The position numbers and the translations under genes are program-made. From NCBI RefSeq assembly GCF_002878395.1, contig NC_061118.1, positions 86,006,521-86,070,520 of the forward strand: a stretch of DNA of 64,000 bases. Direction: 5' to 3'. Under the pieces are notes generated by a model. It was not told the DNA's origin, ran no database searches, and saw nothing but the letters and a program-made list of their open reading frames with translations. This DNA is from Capsicum annuum (Eukaryota > Streptophyta > Magnoliopsida > Solanales > Solanaceae). This document shows positions 1 to 11,302 of this stretch, in pieces (position 1 is the first letter of the stretch; every line of letters starts with the position of its first letter).

Positions 1-1867
1 CATCATAGAGGTGGCCAAAATGGCATTCCAAATGCTTAGAACAATAGCTTTGTGTCACGCCAAAGCTAATAATTGGGATCTTCAGTTTTCTTTCCAAGTT
101 TTTAAATTCATTTAGGGGTATTTGGGTCTTTTTCCATCATCCTGATCAACCTACAACATGAGATTTAACCTCTAAGTAACCTAAATAATCATCATTTATT
201 CAACTCTTCTCAAAATTAAAGATCCCCTTCTCAAGAATAAGAATCCCTAGCTCTAAAATTCAAGACCAAATCTTAAGAACTCACCATCAATCCACTCAAA
301 TTCATTAAACCAGTTATGTTAAATGTTCATACATTGGTTCCTTCCACCTCTAGAGTCCAAGTATCCAATTTAAATTGTAAAATTATGATCTTTTCAAGTT
401 ATCTTGATTTTAAAATTTTGATTAAACAATGAATTTCCATGAATCTTGTTCTATACTATGTTTTAGTGAAATTGATGTCTATTACTATACTCCATATGTT
501 TAAACACTATTGTCCATTGATTTAATTCATGATATGTGATAATAGTGTTGAAATTGTGCTTTACTACAAGGTTTGGTCTAATTATCATGCCTAATGTACA
601 CCATGTATATCAAGTGTTTGATAAAATTCTTGTAAAAATAAATATTTAATAAAAGCCTTCATGCTATGTCCTTCAAGATTTAATGTCATTTTACTATTAT
701 TGTTTTGAGTCCTGGGGGTATTGAATACCCGAACACCATAGTTCTTTACTTAGTCCATTTTAGTATCTTCAGAATAACATCATATTATATTATGAGTATT
801 AGTAGAAAAGTTAGTTAAACTCAAAATAGTCTAGTATTTCAGTGTCTTTTAGTTGGGAGTAGAATTTAGCACCGAGCGAGTGTAGGGATGGCGACTTCCC
901 CGTCAGATAGGCAGAGTCACTACTAGAAGTCCATAAACTCCAAAACTACATAGCCAGGGTTGAACATGAGAAGTCACCTATCAGTTTAGTCTTGACTATC
1001 TCGCAGGGGTCACCTATTAGTTTAGGCTTAACACCCTTAGTCCTCCGGAGAGTACATTGGTATAGTAGATCCACATAGGTAGCATTAGTACTCGTTGCAC
1101 ATTATTAGCACCCTTCCAACTCGGGTTATAGGTTAGACCCCAATTCGCTCAGATTGGGGAATATCGGTTAGATAATACCTCCCACAGTCTCAGTTACAGT
1201 CTTAGTCAAGTAACTAGTTCAGACATTCAGTCCTAGTGTTGTTTGACCAAAGCATACAGATATCAGTTATCTCAGTATTTTTATTTGTAGATTTTATTTA
1301 GTTCATGTTATATGCTTGGTCATGCATCCTTAGTATATACAGATTTCACATACCTTCAGTATTTACAAACTTTCATGCATTCTATTCAGTACTCCATATT
1401 TTACATGTATATTCAGATAATTATTATTCCTGTTTAGGAAACCATACATATCAGTCTATGTTATTTAGCATACCAGTACGTCCTAATCGCATACCCTTTT
1501 ATTTTATGCTATGATGTATTATATCTTAGGTTCTGAAGCCCAATTATCAGATTGCACTTTGACTTCTTAGACTCTCAGTAGTAGCAGTGGTGAGTTCTTT
1601 AGTATTGAGACTTCAGTTGACTTGTCAGCTAGTTATTTAGTTTATCTCAGATTTTAGTATTTATGAAGACTTACATAGTTATTTCTTCAAATTCATAATT
1701 AAGTATTTGTTTCAGTTATTAAAATCTTATGGCATATCAGTTATTCTTCAACATTTATGGTTAAGTTATTCAGTGCTCACAGAAGGTACTAGCTCATGGG
1801 TTATCTTATGTTCTCTTAGGACTATAAGCACCGTGTGACACCCAGGGTGTACTCTCAGGGCATTACA
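1..1867 (+). repeat. 5' LTR of gypsy-1 (left part outside the window)
   Basis: The stretch matches 7251-8451 nearly base for base in many places, for example the segment with gtcctgggggtattgaatac at about 710 and again at about 7960. It ends ...gggcattaca, the terminal CA expected of an LTR, and is followed directly by a PBS. It contains no coding sequence. The small open frame at about 1305-1514 lies in the LTR body and is not a gene. Confidence 0.9.
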
Positions 1868-1870
1868 AAG

Positions 1871-1888
1871 TTGATATCAGAGCCTAAG
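1871..1888 (+). other. Primer-binding site of gypsy-1 (tRNA-Met type)
   Basis: ttgatatcagagcctaag lies three bases after the LTR end. It differs by one base from the TTGGTATCAGAGC core that plant LTR elements use to pair with the 3' end of initiator tRNA-Met. Minus-strand DNA synthesis would start here. Confidence 0.85.
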
Positions 1889-2090
1889 ATTTTAAAGTAT
1901 CCTAGGAAGTTTTAAAGCCACATCAATTAGAGTCTTGTGCATAGGTGTGTAGTGCGCCAAACTTATGGGAAAGAGGCTACAAGACATTTAGGAAAAGTTT
2001 CCCTTTCTTTCAGTATTCATGTCGTGCGAGTGAGCATGAGCTAAATTTAAACTCTCATTCTAATCCATTTCTTCCTTTTATTTACATAAC

Positions 2091-3240
2091 ATGCCTCCCA
2101 AGAAGAATGGAAAAAGAATAGGAAACTAGAAAGCACCTCCGCTAGTCCAGGAAGATCCTCTGGATGAGTATGTCTTTCACGCATAATTTAGGGTTGCATT
2201 CACCACTATAGTAAATTTTGTATCACCTTAGAATGAACGACCAGCTACTGTTCTAGCCAACTCAGTCAATACTACTGCAACTAGAATTCGAGACTTCACC
2301 TAGATGAATCCTCTTTCCTTCACAGGATCCAAGTCTGAAGAGGATCCATATGAATTCTTAGATACGGTTCAAATGGTAATGGGTACTATAGGGGTGATAT
2401 CCAGTGAGAGTTCTGACTTGACTGCATATCAATTGCAGGATATAGCCCATACATGGTTTAAGAAGTGAAAGGTAGATAGGGGTATAGATGCAAGGCCTGT
2501 AGAATAGGAAGAGTTTGCTATAGCTTTCTTAGACATATTCTTTCCATTGGAGTTAAGGGTGGCTAAAGTGTTAGAATTTATTAACTTGAGGTAGGGCAGA
2601 ATAAGCATGAAGGAGTATTTCCTTAATTTTACAGTAGGTCCAAGATAAGTAAGTTTGTGTCTGGCATTCTGATAGTGTAGTCAAGAGTTTAGGACCGTAA
2701 TGCTAATTAGGGAGATATACTTGTCTAGGTTGATAGTCCATGCTCAACAAATTGAGAATCAGAAGATTAAGGAGAGAGAGAGAGAGGAAACAAGAGAGCT
2801 AGGATGAGTAGTTTTAATTTCAACTAGTCAATGTCAGAATATGGTAACCGTCAGCAGTTTTATCAAAGGTCTTCAGCCCAAGCACCCTATTAAGCTAGTG
2901 CCCTAGTACCTAAATTTAGAAATGATAATAGGGATAGAGAATTAGGATATAAGTCCCAAGGCAGTGTTAACAGTGCCCGTACGAACCCTCTATGTCAGAA
3001 ATATGGCAGAAACCATCAGGAAGAGTTTAGAGCGGGCAGTGATATATGCTTTAGGTGTGGCAATCCAGGCCATTAGATTTGAGAGTGTTGGGTAGTTTTC
3101 TAGAAAGGTAAGGATTTGCACCAAAAGGGACAGTCCCATCAGTTGTCAGTTCCATCCGATCATCCAACTCAACAAAGTATCGCTTCCAGTGCTACCAGTG
3201 GTCAGCATTTGAATAAATTATATGCTCTTTAGTCTTGCCA
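2091..3240 (+). pseudogene. gag pseudogene of gypsy-1
   Basis: The start MPPKKNGKR is used because gypsy gag proteins of this lineage begin MPP followed by a basic run. The retrotransposon gag (capsid) domain is visible as FTGSKSEEDPYEFLDTVQ, then LTAYQLQDIAHTWFKK, then a block ending ISMKEYFLNF. A CCHC zinc knuckle (CFRCGNPGH then two stops, last Cys at 3086-3088) lies near the C-terminus in another frame. In a live element this protein forms the cytoplasmic virus-like particle and packages RNA. At least ten in-frame stops are seen, many of them TAG where CAG (Gln) is expected. The zinc knuckle lies out of frame with the start, so there is at least one frameshift. Confidence 0.85.
2771..2788 (+). 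repeat. Short (GA)n microsatellite inside gag
   Basis: A run of alternating ga units sits in the gag C-terminal region of gypsy-1, where the protein frame reads Glu/Arg. It may be a slippage expansion of an acidic/basic coiled segment. Confidence 0.7.
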
Positions 3241-3269
3241 AGATTAGGAAAATTATCTTAACATAGTTA

Positions 3270-6200
3270 TTGGTATGTTACAGGTGTTTCATTTAAATAT
3301 TTATACTTTACTAGACCCTAGAGCTTTTTTTTCTTTTGTAACTCTATATATAGCCATCAATTTTAGAGTCAGTCTCGAAACTCTAGTAGACCCCTTTTCA
3401 GTGTCTACCCCGTAGTATATACAGAAACTGTTCGGTCACAATATCTCATAAAGATACCTCAGTTGATCTCGTGGAGTTAGAGATAATGGATTTTGACATC
3501 ATTCTCAGCATGGATTGACTTCACTCATGCTATGCCTCACTTGATTATAAAAATAAAATAGTTCATTTTTAGTTCCTAAATAAACCAGTCCTTGAATAGA
3601 GGGGTAGTACTACAACGCTTAAGGGTCAGTTAATTTCATACATTAGAGCGAGAGAAATGATATCCAAGGGATATGTCTATCATCTTGTCTGAGTCAAAGA
3701 ATCTAGCTTAGAAACTTCAACTCTTGAGTCTGTTTTAGTAGTCAAGAAATTTCCAAATGTGTTCCCTGAAGATTTCCTGGAGTTTCTCCTAAAAGGGAAA
3801 TCGACTTTGGAATAGACCTTTTTCCAGATACTCAGCCTATATATATTTTCCCATACTGGCTCTAGCTAAACTCAAAGAATTGAAAGAATAGTTGAATGAT
3901 CTCCTAAATCAAGGATTCATCAGGCCCAACATCTCTCCATGGGGTGCACCAGTTCTGTTCATGCATAAGAAAGATGATTCTCTCAGAATGTGTATACACT
4001 ACCATCAATTAAACAAAATCACAATCAAGAATAAATTTCCACTTCCTAGAATTGATGACTTGTTTGACAAACTTTAAGGTGCCAACTACTTTTCCAAGAT
4101 AGACCTCAGATCAGGCTATCATCAGGTCAGGGTCAGGGAATGTAACATTCTAAGAATAGCTTCCTCAAATTGGTATGGTCACTTCAAATTTCTAGTCATG
4201 TCATTTGGTCTCACAAATGCCCCAGCAGCCTTCATGGACTTGATGAACCGAGTGTTTAAGTAGTACTTGGACATGTTCGTTATAGTCTTTATTGATGGCA
4301 TTCTTTTTTACTCTTGTAGCAAAAATGATCATGCAGACCATCTCAAAATATTGTTACAAACTCTTAGAGCTTACCAATTGTTCGCTAAATTTTGTAAGTG
4401 TGAATTCTGGATAAGATTAGTAGCTTTTCTTAGCCATATTGTTTCTGGTGATGGCATTAAAGTTGATCCTCAAATGACCAAGGCAGTGAGAAACTGGCCT
4501 AAACCTATCTCTCCATCAGATATCAGGAGTTTCTTGGGTTTATCTGGCTATTACCATTGGTTTTTGAAGGGTTTTCTATTTCTTCCCCTATGTCCATATT
4601 AACTTCGAAAAAAGTTAAGTTTTAGTAGTCAGATTCCTGTGAGAAGAGTTTGTAGGAGTTAAAGACTTGACTCATCTCAGCCCTAGTTCTTACCTTGCCA
4701 GATAATTCAGAATGGTTTGTTATGTACTATGATGCATCCAGAGTAGGTTTGGGTTGCATCCTTATACAGATAGGTAAGGTCATAGCCTATGCCTCCAGAC
4801 AACTTAAACCCCATGAGAAGAATTACCTTACTCATGATCTTAAGCTAGTAGTTGTAGTGTTTGCCTTAAATATTTGGATGCATTACTTGTATGGGTTGTA
4901 TGTTGATGTGTTCACAGATCACAAAAGCTTACAGTATGTGTTCTCTCAAAAAAACTTGAATTTGCATCAGAAGAGGTGGTTAGAGTTATTGAAAGATTAT
5001 GACATGAGTATTCTGTATCATCCGAGCAAGGACAATGTAGTGGCTGATGCTCTCAGTAGATTATTATGGGTAGGGTTGCTCATGTTAAGGATGGTAAGAA
5101 GAAATTAGATCAGGAAGTCCATATGCTTGCCCGATTAGGTGTTCTCTTAGTCGATTCAGCAGAAGGTAGTGTATGGGTGCCGAGTAGCTCAGAATCTTCT
5201 CTAGTTTTTAGGGTAAAAGAAAAGCAGGATAAAGATCCTAGTCTAGTTAAGTTGAAAGAATCAATTAGAGATTAAAAATTGGAGGTTTTCTCCCAAGGGA
5301 GAGACGGTGTGCTTTATTATCAAGGTCAGCTATGTGTGCCTGGTGTAGATGACTTAAGGTAACAAATTATTGCAGAAGCGTATAGTGTGTGTTACTCTAT
5401 TCATCCAGGGTTTACTAAGATATACTGTGATTTATAGGAGATCTATTAGTAGAATGGGATAAAGAGGGATATTGAATACTTTGTATCTAAGTGCTCTACA
5501 TGTCAGCAATTTAAGATTAAGCACCAGAAGCCTAGGGGTCCATGAAGGAGTTCAGTATTCCCACATGGAAGTGGGAGGAAATGAACATGGATTTTGTAAT
5601 GGGTTTGCCCCGTACCCATTATCAGCATGATTCTATTTGGGTCATTGAAGATAGGATGACCAAATCATCTTATTTCTTGCCAGTCCATACCTCTTATTCA
5701 GTAAAGGAGTATGCCAAACTCTATCTCAGAGAGTTGGTTAGGTTGCATGGTGTTTCCATATCTATCATCTCCGATAGAGGTACCCAATTTACCTCTCATT
5801 TTTGGAAAGCATTCCAAAAGTGTCTTTGTACCTAAGTCCACCTCAATACAGCCTTCCACCCTCAGATAGAAGGTCAATAAGAAAGGACCATTCAAACACT
5901 TGAAGATATGCTAAGAGCATGTGTGATTGATTTTAAAGATATTTAGGATGACCACTTGACTTTCAGTGAATTCGCATATAATAACAACTGTCATTCTAGT
6001 ATTCAGATGGCTCTATTTGAAGCTCTATATGGTAGGAGATGTAGGTCTCTAATTGGTTGGTTTGAAGTGGGTGAGGCCACAATAGTAGGGCCTAACATGG
6101 TGTTTGATGCCTTAGAGAAGGTTCAGTTAATCAGAGAAAGGCTTTGAGCTGCCCATAGCCGATACAAATCCTATGCAGATGTGAGGAGAAAGGATCTTGA

Positions 6201-6667
6201 GTTTGAGGTCTTTGATTTTGTAAACTTGAAAATATCTTCCATGAAGGGGGTAAAGAGGTTCATCAAGAAAGGGAAACTAAGTCCCCAATATATAGGTCCC
6301 TACAAAACTCTCAGTAATTTCAGCAAGGTAGCTTACGAGCTTGAGTTGTCTTCAGATCTAGCTTCAGATCTAGCTTAAGTTGCCTAGAGTTTCCTTCAGA
6401 TATAGCTTGAGTTTCCTAGTGTTCCATCTCTCATTGTTAAAGAAGTGTATTGGTGATTTAGGTGTGGTTGTTCCCCAAGATGTTTGGAATAATATTTCCT
6501 ATGAGGAAGTTCCAGTCTAAATGCTTAATCATCAAGTTCATAGTCTAAGGAACAAAGAAGTTCCACTAGTCAAAGTTCTTTGGCGGAATCATTCCATTGA
6601 GGGAGCCACTAGGGAAGTAGAATTAGATATGCGAACCAAGTACCCTTATATTTTCTCTACAAATTAA
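3270..6667 (+). pseudogene. pol pseudogene of gypsy-1 (PR-RT-RH-INT-chromodomain tail)
   Basis: Domains in order are as follows. Protease (about 3280-3560): the active-site block reads LLDPRAFFSFV, with the Gly of the DxG motif replaced by Arg; the Asp codon is at 3314. Reverse transcriptase (about 3790-4600): [15 protein letters not shown] and [10 protein letters not shown] are intact, but the catalytic box reads FIDGILFYS, so the second Asp (4297) is Gly. RNase H (4695-5080): [11 protein letters not shown] and [10 protein letters not shown] are kept, but the Glu of the THDLEL motif is Lys. Integrase (about 5460-6150): MDFVMGLP, IISDRGTQFTS and a downstream ERTIQ give the D,D,E triad. The C-terminal tail (6181-6667) contains FIKKGKLSPQYIGPY and VKVLWRNH. 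Stops and frameshifts separate most blocks. The length is about right for a gypsy pol. Confidence 0.92.
6351..6425 (+). repeat. Local tandem duplications in the pol tail of gypsy-1
   Basis: The 12-base unit ttcagatctagc occurs twice in a row (6351-6374). It is followed by a looser duplication of about 32 bases: cagatctagcttaagttgcc is echoed by cagatatagcttgagtttcc. Related elements have a single copy of this protein stretch (LPSSLSSIH-like), so the duplications are specific to this copy. Confidence 0.75.
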
Positions 6668-6750
6668 GATTCAATTTAAGGTTCTAGTCTTCTTAAGATT
6701 TCTCTCCATCATACTTAGTTTCAGTTGAACATTATGTTCATGTCAGTCGT

Positions 6751-6798
6751 GCATTTACAAATTAGTTCAGCCATGCATTTACAAATTAGTTCAGCCAT
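6751..6798 (+). repeat. Perfect 24-base tandem duplication
   Basis: The 24-base unit that begins gcatttacaaattag occurs at 6751-6774 and again, identically, at 6775-6798. It lies in the untranslated stretch between pol and the PPT. Two identical copies in an otherwise heavily mutated element suggest the duplication is more recent than most of the decay. Confidence 0.9.
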
Positions 6799-6892
6799 GC
6801 ATTCTATGCATTAGATGTGTATGTTTGGTGTGTAAGCTAAGTCCATCATTTTTCCTCAGCTTAAGCAATCTTATTCGAGGATGAATAATCCT

Positions 6893-6902
6893 AAGGGGGA
6901 GA
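6893..6902 (+). other. Polypurine tract of gypsy-1
   Basis: aagggggaga lies three bases before the 3' LTR start (TGTAATAC at 6906). It follows an ATTCGAGGATGAATAATCC stretch that is also found before the PPT of gypsy-2. Plus-strand synthesis is primed at such tracts. Confidence 0.88.
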
Positions 6903-6905
6903 TAT

Positions 6906-8451
6906 TGTAATACACCGTATTTTCCTAGAATAATTTAAGTCTCAATACATGAGCATTCATACATAAAATTTTCGAAATACCCATTATTTTTCAGTTTAGA
7001 GAATTTCATTGCGTGCAAAATTCAATTAGCTTTCCAATGATATAAAATTCACCCAAATTCGATAACCGCATAAGAAGTTATGGTGATTCTAAGTTTCAAT
7101 TGTTAAACCCCATCAGTTTGGTCACTAGTGTGTCGTAGAGCCAGTCTAAATGAAAATTTTCAATTTACAGTAAGGGACAGCAAAATTGGCATATCACGCC
7201 TAGGACCCGATTCACATTTGACAATTTCCAGTGAGCCTCCGCGATAATGGCGCATCGGAGAGGTGGCCAAAATGGCATTCCAAAGACTTAGTGTGATAGC
7301 TCCATGTCGCGTCGGAGCCAAAAATTGGGATTTTCAGTTTCCAGCCTGAGTTTTTAAATTCATTTAGGGGTATTTGGGTCTTTTTCCATGGCCCTAATCA
7401 ATCTATAACATGAGATTTAACCCCTAAGTGACCTAAATAACCATCATTTATTCAATTCCTCTCAAAATTAAAGATCCCCTTCTCAAGAACAAGAAATTTT
7501 GGATCTCAAATTCAAGACCAAATCTCAAGAACTCACCATCAATCCTCTCAAATTCATTAACCCAGGCATGTTAAATGTTCATCCATGGGTTCCTTCCACC
7601 TTTGTAGTCCAAGTATCCAATTTAAATTGTAAAATTATGATCTTTTCAAGTTATGTTGATTTTAAAATTATGATTAAACCATGAATTTTCATGAATCTTG
7701 TTCTATACCATGTTTTAGGGAAATTAATGTCTATTACTATACAACATATATTTAAATATTATTGTCCACTGATTTAATTCATGAATTGTGATAATGGTGT
7801 TGAAATTGTTCTTACTACAAGTTTTGGTCTAATTCTTATGCTTAATGTACACCATGCATGTCAAGTGTTTGATAAAATGCTTACAAGAATAAATATTTTA
7901 TAAAAGCCTTCATGCTATGTCCTCCAAGGTTTAGTGACATTTTACTATTATTGTTTTGAGTCCTGGGGGTATTGAATACCCGAATACCATAGTTGTTTAC
8001 TTAGTCTTATTTCAGTATCTTCAGAATAACTTCATATTATATTATGAGCATTATCGGAATAGTTAGTTAAACTTAGAACAGTCTAGTATTTTAGTGTCTT
8101 TCAGTTGCGAGTAGAATTTAGTACCAAACAAGTGTAGGGATGGCAGCTTCCCCATCAGATAGGCAGAGTCGCTAGTAGTAGTCCCTAAACTCCAAATCTA
8201 CCTAGCCAGCATTGGATATGTTAAGTAACCCGTCAATTTAGGCTTGACTATCTTACAGGGGTCACCCACTAGTTTAGGCTTGACACCCAGAGTCCTCCGG
8301 ATAGTACATCAGTATAGTGGATCCACACAGTAAATGTTAGTAACTGTGGCACGGTATTAACACCCTTCCAACTGGGGTTACAGGTTAGACCCAAATTAGA
8401 TCAGATTGGGGAATGCCGGTTAAATGATACCTCCCATAGTCTCAGTCATAG
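6906..8451 (+). repeat. 3' LTR of gypsy-1, truncated at its 3' end
   Basis: The LTR opens TGTAATACACCG after the PPT and aligns with positions 1 to about 1208 of the 5' LTR. Its U3 part (about 7195-7320) holds a CG-rich block with gcgcatcggagagg. The match stops inside the phrase ctcagtcatag at 8451, where a family-D LTR starts. The remaining about 660 bases of this LTR were not found elsewhere in the window. Confidence 0.88.
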
Positions 8452-9044
8452 TGTAATACCTCGAAATTTTTCCTAAGCTTAATTTCTCCCCAAGAAGGTT
8501 AAGGAGTGACTTCCTAGGTAAGTATCATTTTAACCATATAGTATTTCCCTAATTTTGACTTTTTATTATATGGGAAATTTTATAAGCTTTTCGTCAATAT
8601 AAGACTCACCCAAATTCGATGCCTGGGTAAGAAATTATGGCTAATATAAGTCTTAGTCATAAAATAGCATCATTTTAGTATTTGGCGCATTGCGGAGAGG
8701 GTCTATTTGACAATTGTGAAATTCCAGTGGAACTCCACAATAGTGGCGCATCTTGGAGGACCCCAATTTCTCAATAGTCAATTTTCAATGGCCTAGCGCG
8801 ATTGTGACATGTCGCACTTAAGTTTCAGGTCCCAATCAGTGGGACAATGTGATGTCTCTGCATTACGGTGACTCCCAAATTTCCATTTATCAATTTTCAG
8901 TGAGCTACTGCAATAGTGGCGCATCGCGGTGGCCCATAAAATTGGGTTCCCAGTTCAATTTTTCCAGCTTCGTACAGAAGTTAAAAAGGGACTTTGGACA
9001 TTTTCCAAGCCTCTTAAACCGTACAAATACCAAATTAAAGAATC
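8452..9044 (+). repeat. Family-D LTR fragment (D3, 5' part only)
   Basis: It begins TGTAATACCTCG and aligns with the first part of the solo LTR at 37088-39848. Shared phrases include tggctaat...agtc and the modules gtggcgcatcgcggagg. Similarity fades near 9044, where a minus-strand LTR of another family takes over. About 590 bases remain of an LTR that should exceed 2 kb. Within it a CG-rich module of roughly 70-80 bases recurs about four times between 8690 and 8940. Confidence 0.75.
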
Positions 9045-11299
9045 TGGGATAGGATTACAACCCTGACCCACCCAACAGAGTCCAACCATCCCATACCAAC
9101 TGTCCAACACCAAACTGATATCTAAACAAGGGCCATAACCAAAGATGATCCAGAACATAACATAATTAATCCCAAAATTAAATAAGATAGAACAGTGAGA
9201 AATTATATCCGGTGATGCTAGCCCTCCAGCTTATTCCAATGCCTAGGCCGACACCAATACTAATCCCACCAATTCTAACCCATAGAAGTACCACAAAGCC
9301 TCTAACCAAAAGAGTGATAAAATTTGATAGGGACATACCCCCAACCCTAGCCAAAACCAATATACAAAATAAAATCAAAATTTCTAGAAAATATCCATAA
9401 CATGAAATGAAGCCTTCTAAAAGGATGGAAACTCACCACTTTAGTCCAAATACTGATCCCAAAGTGAATTACTATGTAGAAGTAGTAGAATGGCTGGTTC
9501 CTACAGAGTGTGGGTATACAGTCGTCAGTAATGGGTTAACGGGTGAACACTATCACAATCTTGGAATTAAGATAAATTAGTGCCATTTATAAAACCAAGT
9601 GAAACCATCCATATGCACACAACCAAACATACATACATATATATATATACATATACAACTATGTCTGGAAAAGGTTTCGGGTTTAGCATGCCTTTAAAAC
9701 CATTACCTGGGTTGTGTAGCTACGCCATCCTAAACCACCCAAGGGGTATAGGGGTTCAGCTCCCCCTGCTGAAAGGGCCCCAATTTACAAAGTTGCGTGA
9801 ACAGGAAAGAAAACCTGAGATGACTATTACATCCCCCAAAATATAGTATGACATTATGCACACGGTCACCAAGACCAACCTCACATCGGCAACTATGAGT
9901 TTCTGGTAGTGGTTCCTTAAGGACCTCCACCTTCCACGACTTTGCTACACATATTGCTTTTATTGCCCAATTAAAATCATTACCAAACAACAAATAAATC
10001 CATTTACCACTTATTATAGAAGTCCATTTATTGGTGGTATTGTCATACCGACCATACTTGTAAGTACTATCCATAACCAACCATATATAAGTTTAAGGGG
10101 ACTTCCACGTGCCCTTTCATTTACCGTATAAAACCACTTAGGGGATTTCATGTACCCTAAAAGCGTAAAAATTTAGCCAATTAGACCATGCATAATTTCT
10201 TTACTAAGCTAAAACACAAGCAAGAGTCCCATTAAAAATACTCAATGCAATGAAACAATTATAATAGGCATTTTGTCAAACATATTAGGGTCATAATATA
10301 ACCAAACCTAATTCCAATTATCATTAAACCATTCCCATGCAATCCAATAATCCAAAACCAGCATTAATACACATAAAGCATAATTAAAACCATGGAAAAC
10401 CATAACCAACCATTTAATAACAAAAACTCCAATTCATATTTGAAAACCAAACTCACTCAATCGATGAAGTCATGAAAAGATTCATAAAAACCATGATTTT
10501 AGTTAGAATTTATAATTAGGGAATAGAACATTCCTTAGACCAAGATGATGATGGAAAGAAATCACCAATACAAGCCCCAAATTAATCCTCTAGTTCAAGC
10601 CCTAGCTTCCCTTGCCCTAAAACTTTTGAGATAATTAAAAAATATTTACAAGAGTTTATAAGTGTTAATGAATAGAATAATAGGGTAAATAACCTGCCAA
10701 GTAGGTTAGAAGTCATGGGAACTTATAAAGATAAGTGGAGAAATATCCAAAATACCCCCACTTAAGTTGTACCAAAATCCCATCACAGGGGTACGACTGA
10801 TCCTCACAAGTTGTACCCTCTAATATTAGTGATACCCTCCCCTTGTATCCTAGCCTCAACCTATGCATACAATACTATCTAGTAAATTACTTATCCAACC
10901 AAGTCGTATCAACAAAATACAATCTATACGCTTCATCCGTACCCCTGGAAGATTTAAACCCAAGAAAGATTTAGACACTGTCCACCATACGAGTCCTTGA
11001 TATGACTCATACCCTGGATTACAACTCTGGGTGAGCCACTTGTACTTAGATCCAACCTAAGTAACTAATTCTAAGATTAAGTTAAGAAACCAAACAATCT
11101 GTAACCACCAATACAACTCATACCACTAAGTCATATCTATTCTAGTAACCAAAATTCTTCCCACAAACAAACACTAGTCAGCATACGATGGGACCTCACC
11201 ATCCCTACCCCAACATATGGCTCATGACCTCGAGTCGTATTGGTCCTTGAGCAAAAAATTCTAGGAAATTATCTAAGGTGTAGAAACTAAGGTGTTTCA
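9045..11299 (-). repeat. Minus-strand LTR of the B/C/E chromovirus family (lone or truncated)
   Basis: The body matches the LTR at 19744-21544: both have an AT-rich run, then gggttcagct..., gggcccc and cacacggtcaccaagaccaa-type phrases in the same order (here about 9640-9900, there about 20330-20600). The right edge ends ggtgtttca, like the ggtgttaca ends of related LTRs. The left edge lacks the first about 70 bases. Its U3 portion (10786-11235) has the ACTCGTA-type modules seen in the C and E LTRs rather than the CG-type modules of the LTR at 21544. It may therefore be a separate insertion rather than the 3' LTR of gypsy-B. No TSD was seen. Confidence 0.75.
9631..9660. repeat. AT-rich microsatellite in an LTR
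   Basis: An acatacatatatatatata run occupies the same LTR position as AT runs near 20330, 22160, 48500, 54390 and 61100. Confidence 0.75.
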
Positions 11300-11302
11300 G
11301 TG

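Larger units (their letters stand above)
1..8451 (+). mobile_element. Gypsy-1: decayed Ty3/gypsy chromovirus, both ends incomplete
   Basis: This is an LTR retrotransposon reading left to right: 5' LTR, PBS, gag, protease-RT-RNaseH-integrase, chromodomain-like tail, PPT and 3' LTR. The start of the 5' LTR lies outside the window. The 3' LTR is cut at 8451, where a family-D LTR begins with TGTAATACC. Matching the two LTRs by eye (position 1 aligns near 7251) shows that about 340 bases of the 5' LTR are missing on the left and about 660 bases of the 3' LTR are missing on the right. The domain order RT-RH-INT is that of Ty3/gypsy. The C-terminal VKVLWRNH...EGAT...YPYIF block suggests the Tekay/Del chromovirus lineage. 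Every domain carries stops, so the element cannot move by itself. Confidence 0.93.

Noticed and set aside
1871..1888. tRNA gene
   Set aside because: Only the 18-base primer site matches the tRNA 3' end; no cloverleaf surrounds it.
2091..6667. Endogenous pararetrovirus (caulimovirid) as the source of the gag-RT-RH blocks
   Set aside because: LTRs, PPT, integrase and the chromovirus tail are present and no movement-protein motif is seen, so Ty3/gypsy is the right call.
7195..7320. CG-rich repeated blocks as a CRISPR-like or tRNA feature
   Set aside because: The units are irregular, without constant spacers, and lie inside LTR U3 regions. They do not fold as tRNAs.
9178..9378. Hydrophobic minus-strand frame that could look like a membrane protein
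   Set aside because: It lies inside a minus-strand LTR, is only 66 aa, and has no homologous frame in the matching LTRs.
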